From the NCBI GenBank assembly GCA_046498185.1, contig JAWOBE010000207.1:1-6697 (forward strand): a DNA stretch of 6,697 nt. The letters are read 5' to 3'. The notes below the pieces were generated by a model. The model had not been told where the DNA came from. It made no database searches and worked only from the letters and a program-made list of their open reading frames with translations. Origin of the DNA: CAYXDR01 sp046498185 (GTDB taxonomy: Bacteria; Desulfobacterota; DSM-4660; Desulfatiglandales; Desulfatiglandaceae). Below, piece after piece: positions 1-5,679 of this stretch (positions are counted from its first letter, which is position 1; each line of letters starts with the position of its first letter). The position numbers and the translations under genes are program-made.

Positions 1-530
1 GTTTCAACGGCTGACTTCCCTTTCGTGGAAACCGGATAGACAAGCGGGTCAATAAACAAATTGTCCAGCGGGACTCCGGCCTTGTTCACCTCTTCAACCA
101 GTCGGCCAGCGAACTGAAGCTTTTCTTCGGCAGTCTCCGCCATTTTGTCCTCGGACTGGCAAAGCCCTATGACCTTCGCATCGTTTTCCACCACCAACGG
201 AAGCAGACTCTTGAGCCGCGCCGGCTCCAGGTTGATCGAATTGATCATAACCGGGGAAGTCTTAACCAGCGGTAATATTTCTTCAATAACCTTCGGATCC
301 GGGCTGTCCAGGCATAAAGGAACATCCACGACCGACTGAACCGTTTCGACCACCCATTTAAGCTTTGTAGCTTCCTCTCCGACGAAGGTTCCGGCGTTCA
401 CGTCTATGAAACTTGCGCCTGCATCCGCCTGGCTCTTGGCTTCACGCTGAATGAAATCAACGTCTTCGTTTGAGATGGCCTCCGCAATGGACTTTCTGGA
501 TGCGTTTATTCTCTCGGCGATTAGGATCAT
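1..530 (-). CDS. Methyltetrahydrofolate:corrinoid methyltransferase (AcsE/MtgA-like), 3' end outside the window
   Basis: Proteins of this family move the methyl group between methyltetrahydrofolate and a corrinoid protein, in the Wood-Ljungdahl pathway (AcsE) or in methylamine/glycine-betaine demethylation (MtgA). The 176 visible codons are the first half or more of a TIM-barrel pterin-binding domain. The N-terminus reads MILIAERIN, close to the start of AcsE. The dihydropteroate-synthase-like stretch IDVNAG lies at residues 42-47. Pterin-site candidates are Asp75 in LCLDS, Asn97 in MINS and Asp161 in FIDPL, at nearly the same positions as in the Moorella enzyme. Two ATGs lie in tandem (533 and 530). 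I chose 530 because GGAGG at 540-536 is then 5 nt away rather than 2, and because it matches the family N-terminus. The frame is open to base 1. The gene lies downstream of the hydrolase gene in the same direction. Which corrinoid partner it serves cannot be told from here. Confidence 0.9.
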   Translation of the reverse strand, partial: MILIAERINASRKSIAEAISNEDVDFIQREAKSQADAGASFIDVNAGTFVGEEATKLKWVVETVQSVVDVPLCLDSPDPKVIEEILPLVKTSPVMINSINLEPARLKSLLPLVVENDAKVIGLCQSEDKMAETAEEKLQFAGRLVEEVNKAGVPLDNLFIDPLVYPVSTKGKSAVE

Positions 531-560
531 CATATCCTCCAAATTTTCTGTTCCGGACAT

Positions 561-600
561 AAACTTTCAGTACGGATTCATTGGCATGCCCTGAAAGTTT
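561..600. repeat. Perfect 10-bp inverted repeat between hydrolase and methyltransferase genes
   Basis: AAACTTTCAG at 561-570 is exactly mirrored by CTGAAAGTTT at 591-600, with a 20-bp spacer. The spacer holds a second small palindrome, GGCATGCC, at 583-590. It lies just past the hydrolase stop and about 30 bp upstream of the methyltransferase start. The stem is AT-rich and lacks a clean T-run, so it is a poor intrinsic terminator. An operator or a weak 3'-end hairpin are the alternatives. Confidence 0.55.
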
Positions 601-607
601 CAAATAA

Positions 608-1117
608 TTAAAGTTCGAGCTCCCTATCTATACATGATATTATGAAATCCAAGTGATCGTGAAGGTTATGATCGTCATCCACCTCGTGGAGCGTAATTCT
701 CCGTGGCTCGGGTGATCGCTCGACCATCGCCCGCACTGCAGCCAGGGGAATGACTTCATCTCTTATACCAGCGATGATAATCGTCTTCAAGCCGGCGGGA
801 ACATAAAGAGAGTCCAACGCGCCCAACTGCTCCGGGTTCAAAATCGTCCGATCGAAAAACCCCACTGCCGGGGCCAGAAGAACCAGCCCTTTCACGAGAG
901 TTGGATACTTCAAGGCAAAAAGCAGGCCGGTCAATCCTCCGAGGGAGGATCCTACAATCAGCATCGGCTCCCGGATTTCGTTTTCAACAATTCTGAGCCT
1001 CTCGTTTATATCTGCAGGAAGCAAAGGTGCATAAATGCCCGGGTAATGCTCCGTTAAAAGCCTCCCTTTCGTTCCCTCGGGGCTGCTGTCGAGCCCGTGA
1101 AAAAACGCTAACTTCAT
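608..1117 (-). CDS. Small alpha/beta-hydrolase, YqiA/UPF0227-like esterase
   Basis: This is a 169-residue single-domain alpha/beta-hydrolase, probably a cytoplasmic esterase or thioesterase. The N-terminal HGLDSSP (residues 7-13) matches the oxyanion-loop motif of YqiA-type proteins. The nucleophile elbow GSSLGG (56-61) puts the catalytic Ser at 58. Asp120 in GIRDEVIP is the likely acid. His150 in DDDHN is the likely base, with His153 an alternative. The length is close to that of E. coli YqiA (about 190 residues), so it appears complete. The start is supported by GGGAGG at 1130-1125, seven bases before the ATG. The gene lies after the terminator of the TRAP operon and probably has its own promoter. 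It runs towards the methyltransferase gene, but nothing in the sequence identifies its substrate. Confidence 0.85.
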   Translation of the reverse strand: MKLAFFHGLDSSPEGTKGRLLTEHYPGIYAPLLPADINERLRIVENEIREPMLIVGSSLGGLTGLLFALKYPTLVKGLVLLAPAVGFFDRTILNPEQLGALDSLYVPAGLKTIIIAGIRDEVIPLAAVRAMVERSPEPRRITLHEVDDDHNLHDHLDFIISCIDRELEL

Positions 1118-1146
1118 ATTTTAACCTCCCCGGCAATTTCAATGAA

Positions 1147-1175
1147 GCCATATCATCAAAAGCCGGCCGGGTCAA
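1147..1175 (-). promoter_or_regulatory. Possible sigma-70 promoter of the hydrolase gene
   Basis: TTGACC (1175-1170) is followed after 17 bp by TATGGC (1152-1147), about 30 bp before the hydrolase ATG. The -35 box is good (5 of 6), the -10 box poor (3 of 6). It lies directly beyond the upstream terminator, where a new promoter would be expected. Confidence 0.35.
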
Positions 1176-1179
1176 AATG

Positions 1180-1218
1180 AAAACAGCCGCTCCATTTAAA
1201 CGTGGACGCGGCTGTTTT
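1180..1218 (-). terminator. Rho-independent terminator, possibly bidirectional, at the end of the TRAP operon
   Basis: AAAACAGCCGC (1180-1190) pairs perfectly with GCGGCTGTTTT (1208-1218). TCCA and TGGA can extend the stem inwards past a one-base bulge. On the minus strand the stem ends in TTTTCATTTT. The outer A/T ends make it look symmetrical, but only minus-strand genes reach it. It lies 57 bp after the stop of the 77-residue gene. Confidence 0.85.
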
Positions 1219-1274
1219 GCAAACCCTGTCAAAAAAATCTAAAAAATACGGTTTAAAGTTCCACCTGATTAATA

Positions 1275-1508
1275 CTACTCACCCCCACGAATTTCGTCTT
1301 TGAAAACATTGTCCAGGCCTTTTATCGCTACATAAACCCAAAACCCTATCACGCAAATAACCATCAGGGCGCAGACGACGAGCACTGAATTCTCCCACAG
1401 TACATACATTCTTCCGGAATAGACGATAATCGCAATTTTCAGTATTAATCCAATGACGGCGGCTATACCGAGTACTTTTATTAATTTTTCTTTTTTAGCC
1501 TTTTCCAT
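1275..1508 (-). CDS. Small two-helix membrane protein of unknown function
   Basis: I do not recognise this 77-residue protein. A lysine-rich N-terminus (MEKAKKEKLIK) precedes two hydrophobic segments at about residues 9-30 and 41-62, joined by a short loop (SGRMYVLWEN). The C-terminal tail of about 15 residues is charged. The positive-inside rule suggests that both ends are cytoplasmic. I chose the ATG at 1508 because AGGAG (1520-1516) lies 7 nt upstream. An in-frame TTG at 1553 would add 15 residues without a ribosome binding site. It is the last gene before the terminator at 1180-1218 and starts 45 bp after the stop of the preceding membrane protein, so the two are probably co-transcribed. 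Its position suggests a role linked to the transporter, but nothing in the sequence proves it. Confidence 0.7.
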   Translation of the reverse strand: MEKAKKEKLIKVLGIAAVIGLILKIAIIVYSGRMYVLWENSVLVVCALMVICVIGFWVYVAIKGLDNVFKDEIRGGE

Positions 1509-1553
1509 ACTACATCTCCTATCGGCCTGACGTTGCGACGCAACCGCCGGCAA

Positions 1554-2027
1554 CTAAACAGCCCCGGCAAGACCCTTGAATGACAAATCCCGGTTGTTCC
1601 TGTGCATTGAGCGCAGCACCTCGGAAAGCTCGCTGCTAGAGATTACACAAAACAGGTAGGCCTTTTCCCTGGCCAGCCTGAAACGCACAAAAACAGTCGG
1701 GATAAACGACAATCTGGGGCCTTCGACTACGCTGATATCGTCCGGCTCCAGCCGCAAAACCCTCCTGAAACTCCTGAGCTCGATGCCACCGTTTTCGCCT
1801 ACCTCGATACGATAAGATATTCCGAGGCACCAGTACCAGGTATAGGCAATAACGAAGCCCACCATCGCAAGCTGCCCCACCGGCCAGTTAGCGGATAGCG
1901 CCTTTGTCCCGATCAAATACACCGAAACCACGGACCAAACTGCAATCATGCTATAAAAAACAATTACAAAAAGAGCAGGAGCTTCATATACATAAGATTT
2001 TCTTAATTTTTTCAGCTTATTTTTCAT
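1554..2027 (-). CDS. Membrane protein with two helices and a PH-like cytoplasmic domain, function unknown
   Basis: This 157-residue protein starts with a strongly basic segment (MKNKLKKLRK). Two hydrophobic segments follow at about residues 17-39 and 50-70, then a soluble part of about 85 residues. From about 72 to 141 the soluble part resembles the beta-rich bacterial PH domain found in YdbS/DUF304-type membrane proteins. It has a strand ending in YRIEV, a turn GENGG, then IELRSF, LRLEPDDISVVEG, and a closing helix SELSEVLRSMHR. That resemblance is by pattern, not by search. The gene follows dctM after 73 bp in the same direction and precedes the 77-residue gene. The ATG at 2027 has only a weak Shine-Dalgarno (GGCG). 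A TATAAT occurs just upstream (revcomp of about 2038-2043) but has no good -35 box, so I do not call a promoter. No known TRAP subunit has this form. Confidence 0.75.
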   Translation of the reverse strand: MKNKLKKLRKSYVYEAPALFVIVFYSMIAVWSVVSVYLIGTKALSANWPVGQLAMVGFVIAYTWYWCLGISYRIEVGENGGIELRSFRRVLRLEPDDISVVEGPRLSFIPTVFVRFRLAREKAYLFCVISSSELSEVLRSMHRNNRDLSFKGLAGAV

Positions 2028-2100
2028 ATAATCGCCAAATTATAGAATTGTAAACGTACGCTCATGCTTATCCGTAGGTCTATTGTTCAGATTAACCACA

Positions 2101-3414
2101 TCACTTGAAAAATAAATTCGGCAAAAACAGCGTAATCTGTGGAAACATCATCACCAAAATTACGCCGACAACCTGCAGTGCGATGAACGGCGCGGCACCT
2201 CGCCAGATGTCGGTGGTCTTGATCTCAGGCGGTGCGACCCCCTTGAGATAAAACAGCGCATAACCGAAAGGCGGCGATAAAAACGAAATCTGCAGATTCG
2301 TCGCAAAAAGCACACCAAACCAAATCGGATCAAAACCCAGGTTACGGATAATGGGTCCGAAGATAGGGATACAAAGCATCAGTATTCCGGTCCAGTCGAT
2401 AAAGGCGCCCAGAAAAATCAGAATAAACTGCATGATAATGATGATCGTCCATTTACCGAATCCGGAGCCCAGCAGGATATTGGATACGAACTCCCCTCCT
2501 CCGCTCATCACGTACAGTGCCACAAAGATGTTCGCACCGAACATGGTCCAAAGGACCATGGCCGATGATTTCAGCGTCTTCTCGCTGGCATCGACTATAC
2601 CTTTCCACGAAAGCTGCCTCTGAAGCCCGGTCAGGACCATAGCTCCGAAGGCACCAACCCCGGCGGCCTCGGTAGGAGAAGCAATCCCGGTGAAAATCGT
2701 TCCCAGCACGAGGAAGATGATTATTCCGGGGGGAACCAACGACAAAAGCATCTTCGTCCGCTCGCGAAGATTCATCCGCTCCTCGGCCGGAACCGGGGGA
2801 CCGAGCTTTGGATTAATCAGGCACCTGATGGATATATACCCTATGAACAGAGTGGAAAGAAGCAGGCCGGGCAGGATACTTCCGGCGTAAAGCTTCCCGA
2901 TCGAGCTGTTATCGACCAGTCCGTAAACGATCAAAAGAACGCTCGGAGGTATCAATATACCCAGCGTTCCACCAGCGAGAATCGAACCGCACGCCAGGTG
3001 CTTGTTATACTTCCTGTTAAGCATCTGGGGAAGCGCGATCACTCCCATGGTAACCTCGCTCGCTCCTATAACCCCGCACATGGCTGCAAGAAGCGTGCAG
3101 GCGACAACGGTAGCCGAAGCGACACCACCCTTCAAACCGCCTACCCACTGATAGACTGTTTCGTACATACGGTGAATGATCCCTGATTGCTCCAGGATAC
3201 AAGCCATGAATATGAAAAGCGGTATGGCCGCAAGCAGGTAGTTGGTCATCAGGCCAAATATACGCGTCGGCACAAGGTTCACAGCCATCGGACTCTGTAA
3301 CAAGGCGGTGAATATGACGCCTATAGAACCGCAGGCGAAGGCCACCGGGAGCCCCAGCCCCAAAAGGAAGAACAACGATCCGAACATCACGATGGTCAAT
3401 AATTCGATACTCAT
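2101..3414 (-). CDS. dctM: TRAP transporter large permease subunit (DctM)
   Basis: DctM is the large membrane subunit that couples Na+ flow to uptake of the substrate delivered by DctP. The protein has 437 residues, the normal length, and is hydrophobic throughout, with roughly a dozen membrane or re-entrant segments. Family motifs visible are GGTLGILIPPSVL (148-160), followed by IVYG and the KLYAGSILPG stretch, then GIASPTEAAGVGA (243-255). The second half-repeat carries FLSPPFGYALFYLKGVAP (378-395). The two PPS/SPP elements lie in the two inverted halves. I chose the ATG at 3414, which overlaps the dctQ stop as ATGA and has GGGAGG at 3428-3423. An in-frame ATG at 3462 would add 16 non-hydrophobic residues inside dctQ and lacks support. 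The overlap implies translational coupling with dctQ, in keeping with a 1:1 complex. Confidence 0.96.
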   Translation of the reverse strand: MSIELLTIVMFGSLFFLLGLGLPVAFACGSIGVIFTALLQSPMAVNLVPTRIFGLMTNYLLAAIPLFIFMACILEQSGIIHRMYETVYQWVGGLKGGVASATVVACTLLAAMCGVIGASEVTMGVIALPQMLNRKYNKHLACGSILAGGTLGILIPPSVLLIVYGLVDNSSIGKLYAGSILPGLLLSTLFIGYISIRCLINPKLGPPVPAEERMNLRERTKMLLSLVPPGIIIFLVLGTIFTGIASPTEAAGVGAFGAMVLTGLQRQLSWKGIVDASEKTLKSSAMVLWTMFGANIFVALYVMSGGGEFVSNILLGSGFGKWTIIIIMQFILIFLGAFIDWTGILMLCIPIFGPIIRNLGFDPIWFGVLFATNLQISFLSPPFGYALFYLKGVAPPEIKTTDIWRGAAPFIALQVVGVILVMMFPQITLFLPNLFFK

Positions 3415-3959
3415 TCCATTTCCCTCCCTGTCAGCGCCACATGAAAATCGCGGATCGTCCATACCACATGCTGGAAAAACAGTAACAAAGCTCCGAACAC
3501 CATCATGAACTTGACCGGGTAAAACGGCGGAGCCCAGTCAGTCAACGTGCGCTCACCGGGAATGGTGTATCCGAGAAACTGCCCGCCGCCTGCCATAGTC
3601 TGGGAGCTCCAATAAAAATTCCATGATGTGTAGATAAGAACGATAAGGAAAAGAAAAAAGAAGATGCTGGTGAAAAGATCCAGGAAAGCCCTGGTTCGCC
3701 GTTTCCTGGTGGAATAGATCACATCGACCCGCACGTGCGCCCGGTGGTAGTGGCAATAGCCGGCGACAAACATATATTGCACAGCAAATAACAGCGTCAT
3801 GAATTCATGGCCCCAGTTCGTCGGCATGTTGAATAAATATCTCATCACCACTTCGAATGTGATCACGACCACTGTCAGAAGCAACACTCCCACATTCAGC
3901 TTGCCTATGAAGAGGTTGGTCTTCTCAACGAAGTCCATGAATTTTTTTATTTTTTCCAT
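3411..3959 (-). CDS. dctQ: TRAP transporter small permease subunit (DctQ)
   Basis: DctQ is the small four-helix subunit that packs against DctM and is needed for transport. The protein has 182 residues. Hydrophobic segments lie at about 19-40, 50-70, 92-115 and 146-166. Family signatures are EVVMRY (36-41), a Trp-Gly-His-Glu at 49-52, HVRVDV (75-80) and TDWAPPFYPVK (140-150) before the last helix. The loop between helices 3 and 4 is rather long and includes a Gly-rich GGGQF. The start at 3959 has GAGG about 7 nt upstream. The gene lies 144 bp downstream of dctP, with the strong hairpin at 4060-4088 in the gap, and overlaps dctM by 4 bp. Confidence 0.95.
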   Translation of the reverse strand: MEKIKKFMDFVEKTNLFIGKLNVGVLLLTVVVITFEVVMRYLFNMPTNWGHEFMTLLFAVQYMFVAGYCHYHRAHVRVDVIYSTRKRRTRAFLDLFTSIFFFLFLIVLIYTSWNFYWSSQTMAGGGQFLGYTIPGERTLTDWAPPFYPVKFMMVFGALLLFFQHVVWTIRDFHVALTGREME

Positions 3960-4059
3960 AACAGCCTCATACAGTCACTCATCGTGGCAAGGGCTACCGC
4001 ATTCCATTGAAATCCTCTGAAATCGCTGATGGCAAAGCCGTCGCCCTTCCCAGAATCGA

Positions 4060-4088
4060 CGAAGGGAGCGGCCGAGCCGCTCCCTTCG
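4060..4088 (-). promoter_or_regulatory. Very stable intercistronic hairpin between dctP and dctQ
   Basis: GAAGGGAGCGGC (4061-4072) and GCCGCTCCCTTC (4076-4087) pair perfectly around a 3-nt loop. The C-G pair 4060/4088 makes 13 bp in all. The hairpin begins 16 nt after the dctP stop and is followed on the minus strand by mixed sequence (GTCGATTCTGGG), not a T-run, so it is not a full intrinsic terminator. It is placed where a 3' stabiliser or attenuator would let the abundant periplasmic protein be made in excess of the membrane subunits. Confidence 0.8.
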
Positions 4089-4103
4089 CTACATTCGATG
4101 TCT

Positions 4104-5246
4104 TTAGAATTCAAGCGGTTTTCCGTTCTCATCCACCATATCCGCATCAGTTATATAACCGACCGCGACGGACTTCATGTACTCGACCTGGCTTTTAAAA
4201 GCCTTCATTGCAAGAGGAGACTTCTTGGCCCACTTGACCCACAGTGGCGGTGCGAACTTACGAAATTTCGCGATATCCTCTTCTTTAAGCCGGATGACTT
4301 CAACGCCCTGCTCCTTGTACTTATCCCAAGCCTCCAGGTTGGCCTTCTGAATGCTGGCGTACTGATCCCACGAATGCCATTTCACCGAGGCTCTCAGCAA
4401 CTCCTGGAGATGAGCCGGAATCTTTTCCCAGACCCTGGTATTGATATTCAGGCTCATGACGTCGACGGGCTGATGCAGGCAAGGAGTGGACGGTGGACCC
4501 ATGATGATGTACTTGGCGATTTCACCATAGCCCAGGTTGTAGTTGATGGCAGGTCCGACGAAGTCGGCCCCGTCGATAACGCCCTTTTCGAGGGCCGGGT
4601 AGACTTCACCACCGGGAAGCAGTACCGTTGAGACACCGGCTGCCCGGTAGATGTCGGCGATGATCCCACCGGGATAACGGATCTTCTTGCCTTTGAAATC
4701 CTCGAATGAACGGATAGGTACCTTTGAATGGATCAGGTTGAGGTCGTGCTGAATGGTGCCCACGAAATACATGTTGTGACCGCCGTAGGCCTCGCGTGCG
4801 AATTCATTCCCGCCCAGCGCTTCGTACCATACTTCCCACTGATCAGGGCGATCGAGTCCGAACGGATAGGAGGATAGGAAGGTCGCGACCGGAATCTTGC
4901 CCGGCCAGTAGACGTCGAAGCAGTGCATCCCTGAAAACACCCCTGCTTTCACCGCATCGAACATTTCGAAGGTTCCGACTATAGCACCTGCCGGATACCC
5001 TTCGACCACCAGTTGACCCTCACTGATTTTGCCTACGTAGTCGCACCATTCCTTGAATTTAACGTAGCCCACGGTACCGGCGTCCCAAGCCGTCTGAATT
5101 TTCAATTTGATCGGAGCCGCCGATGCATGCCTGGCAAAATACGGCATGCCCACGGCTCCCGCCGCGGCGCCGGCCACAGCCGCCGTCTTTAGAAATCCAC
5201 GACGAGTAACATCCTTGGCTTTTCCTTCCTTCTTAAGATCACTCAT
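4104..5246 (-). CDS. dctP: TRAP transporter substrate-binding protein (DctP family, TakP-like), Tat-exported
   Basis: This is the periplasmic protein that captures the substrate and hands it to DctQM. It has 380 residues, including a twin-arginine signal: RRGFLK at 15-20, an Ala/Gly-rich core at 21-33, and ASA before Ala44 as the likely cleavage site. The mature part is a full DctP fold. Arg190 in KIRYPGG corresponds to the Arg that binds the ligand carboxylate across the family. The stretch GGEVYPALEKGVIDGADFVGP (212-232, quoted up to the family core) and YWPGK (113-117) with YPFGL (127-131) resemble TakP, the 2-oxo-acid binder of Rhodobacter. Gln166 (GTIQ) aligns with the TakP Gln near its bound Na+. 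TakP has Trp where this protein has Phe229. Substrate by inference: pyruvate-like 2-oxo acid or lactate. The start has GGAGG (5257-5253) 6 nt upstream. It is the first gene of the operon. Confidence 0.94.
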   Translation of the reverse strand: MSDLKKEGKAKDVTRRGFLKTAAVAGAAAGAVGMPYFARHASAAPIKLKIQTAWDAGTVGYVKFKEWCDYVGKISEGQLVVEGYPAGAIVGTFEMFDAVKAGVFSGMHCFDVYWPGKIPVATFLSSYPFGLDRPDQWEVWYEALGGNEFAREAYGGHNMYFVGTIQHDLNLIHSKVPIRSFEDFKGKKIRYPGGIIADIYRAAGVSTVLLPGGEVYPALEKGVIDGADFVGPAINYNLGYGEIAKYIIMGPPSTPCLHQPVDVMSLNINTRVWEKIPAHLQELLRASVKWHSWDQYASIQKANLEAWDKYKEQGVEVIRLKEEDIAKFRKFAPPLWVKWAKKSPLAMKAFKSQVEYMKSVAVGYITDADMVDENGKPLEF

Positions 5247-5290
5247 ACCTTACCTCCCTTTGGAAAGGATTCGAGAAACACAAACGGCAC

Positions 5291-5323
5291 CTCAGGCTGA
5301 ACCCCTGCCACCCGGGGCCTGAG
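5291..5323 (-). promoter_or_regulatory. Hairpin in the dctP 5' leader
   Basis: CTCAGGC (5291-5297) and GCCTGAG (5317-5323) pair perfectly. A further CCC/GGG pairing is possible inside the loop. In the transcript from the promoter at 5470-5499 the hairpin would lie about 45 nt before the dctP start, upstream of the ribosome binding site. No T-run follows. Role unknown; it matches no riboswitch class I recognise. Confidence 0.45.
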
Positions 5324-5469
5324 CTTTCGGGTACCATTCCACAAAAAATAAGCCCACTGCCTATTTCCCGTTGCGACCAACACGCACTTGATCTTAAAAA
5401 ATCCACAGCGCCATCGAAAAACGCCAGGTATATTACTTTGTCCGAATTCATACTCTAAATTTACCCGTT

Positions 5470-5499
5470 ATAATAAACGGAGGAACCGAAATGTGTCAA
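5470..5499 (-). promoter_or_regulatory. Sigma-70 promoter of the TRAP operon
   Basis: TTGACA (5499-5494, perfect) and TATTAT (5475-5470, 5 of 6) are separated by 18 bp. Transcription would start near 5463, giving a leader of about 215 nt before the dctP ATG. This is the best promoter match in the window. Both operator-like sites lie upstream of it, at about -94 and -188. Confidence 0.7.
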
Positions 5500-5552
5500 G
5501 TCAAAATAAGGGGATCAGCCCTGGTAAAACGCAGATTTTTAAAATGTAAGTT

Positions 5553-5561
5553 GGTCTTACC
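5553..5561. promoter_or_regulatory. GntR/FCD-type operator, proximal site
   Basis: GGTCTTACC on the plus strand, in the wider context TTGGTCTTACCT, fits the GGTnnnACC core bound by PdhR, LldR and related FadR-subfamily regulators, including the central AAG of the known PdhR site when read on the minus strand. It lies directly after the weaker promoter candidate at 5570-5598, a place where a bound repressor would block transcription. Confidence 0.6.
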
Positions 5562-5569
5562 TCTATCCC

Positions 5570-5598
5570 ATTAAAAATCCCGCCCTCATTTGTGGAAA
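5570..5598 (-). promoter_or_regulatory. Weaker promoter candidate between the two operators
   Basis: TTTCCA (5598-5593, 4 of 6) and TTTAAT (5575-5570, 5 of 6) are 17 bp apart. The start site would fall near 5563, right at the proximal operator. Its value rests mostly on the position between the two operators, so confidence is low. Confidence 0.35.
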
Positions 5599-5607
5599 TG
5601 ACCACAA
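5590..5607. repeat. Inverted repeat TTGTGG-N6-CCACAA between the operators
   Basis: Perfect 6-bp arms are separated by 6 bp (AAATGA). It is centred at about 5598, close to the midpoint between the two GGTAAGACC sites. It could bind a second dimeric regulator, or form a small hairpin in the 3' end of the radical SAM transcript. A T5 run lies 12 nt after it on the minus strand, too far for a good terminator. Confidence 0.4.
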
Positions 5608-5646
5608 TAAACCTTCTCGGAACAATTTTCAGCAGAACAAAAATTT

Positions 5647-5655
5647 GGTAAGACC
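5647..5655. promoter_or_regulatory. GntR/FCD-type operator, distal site
   Basis: GGTAAGACC on the plus strand, in the context TTTGGTAAGACCTTT, carries the same 9-bp core as the site at 5553-5561 in the opposite orientation. Centre-to-centre distance is 94 bp, about 9.0 helical turns at 10.5 bp per turn, so both sites face the same side of the helix. On the minus strand it directly follows a TATAAA (5661-5656) that has only a poor -35 box. Confidence 0.6.
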
Positions 5656-5679
5656 TTTATACATTCTTCCCAACTCGAT

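Larger units (their letters stand above)
5247..5679. other. 433-bp intergenic control region of the TRAP operon
   Basis: No convincing gene lies here. It separates the end of the broken radical SAM gene from dctP. It holds two promoter candidates, two operator-like sites, an inverted repeat and a leader hairpin, each listed separately. No convincing terminator for the radical SAM gene was seen, so read-through into the TRAP operon is possible. A 70-codon open frame on the minus strand (5451-5239) overlaps the dctP start by 8 bp but looks non-coding. Confidence 0.7.

Noticed and set aside
1509..1553. TTG start at 1553 for the 77-residue membrane protein
   Set aside because: No ribosome binding site, a non-hydrophobic Arg/Gln-rich extension, and a well-spaced AGGAG exists for the ATG at 1508.
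2028..2100. Separate promoter for the PH-like membrane protein gene
   Set aside because: A TATAAT is present but no acceptable -35 box lies 16-18 bp upstream, so the gene is more simply read as part of the TRAP operon.
3412..3462. Longer dctM start at the ATG at 3462
   Set aside because: It adds 16 polar residues overlapping dctQ. The ATG at 3414 has a strong ribosome binding site, the typical ATGA overlap and the usual family N-terminus.
4029..4631. A 200-codon plus-strand open frame opposite dctP
   Set aside because: It lies antisense to a clear DctP coding sequence and has no recognisable protein features; it is a shadow frame.
5239..5451. A 70-codon minus-strand open frame ending inside the dctP start
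   Set aside because: No good Shine-Dalgarno, no recognisable domain, and composition unlike a protein of this genome. Kept only as part of the leader finding.
5522..5531. TGGTAAAACG as a third GntR-type operator
   Set aside because: Only one half-site matches (TGGTnnnAC, then G instead of C). Such a degenerate match is expected by chance in a region of this size.
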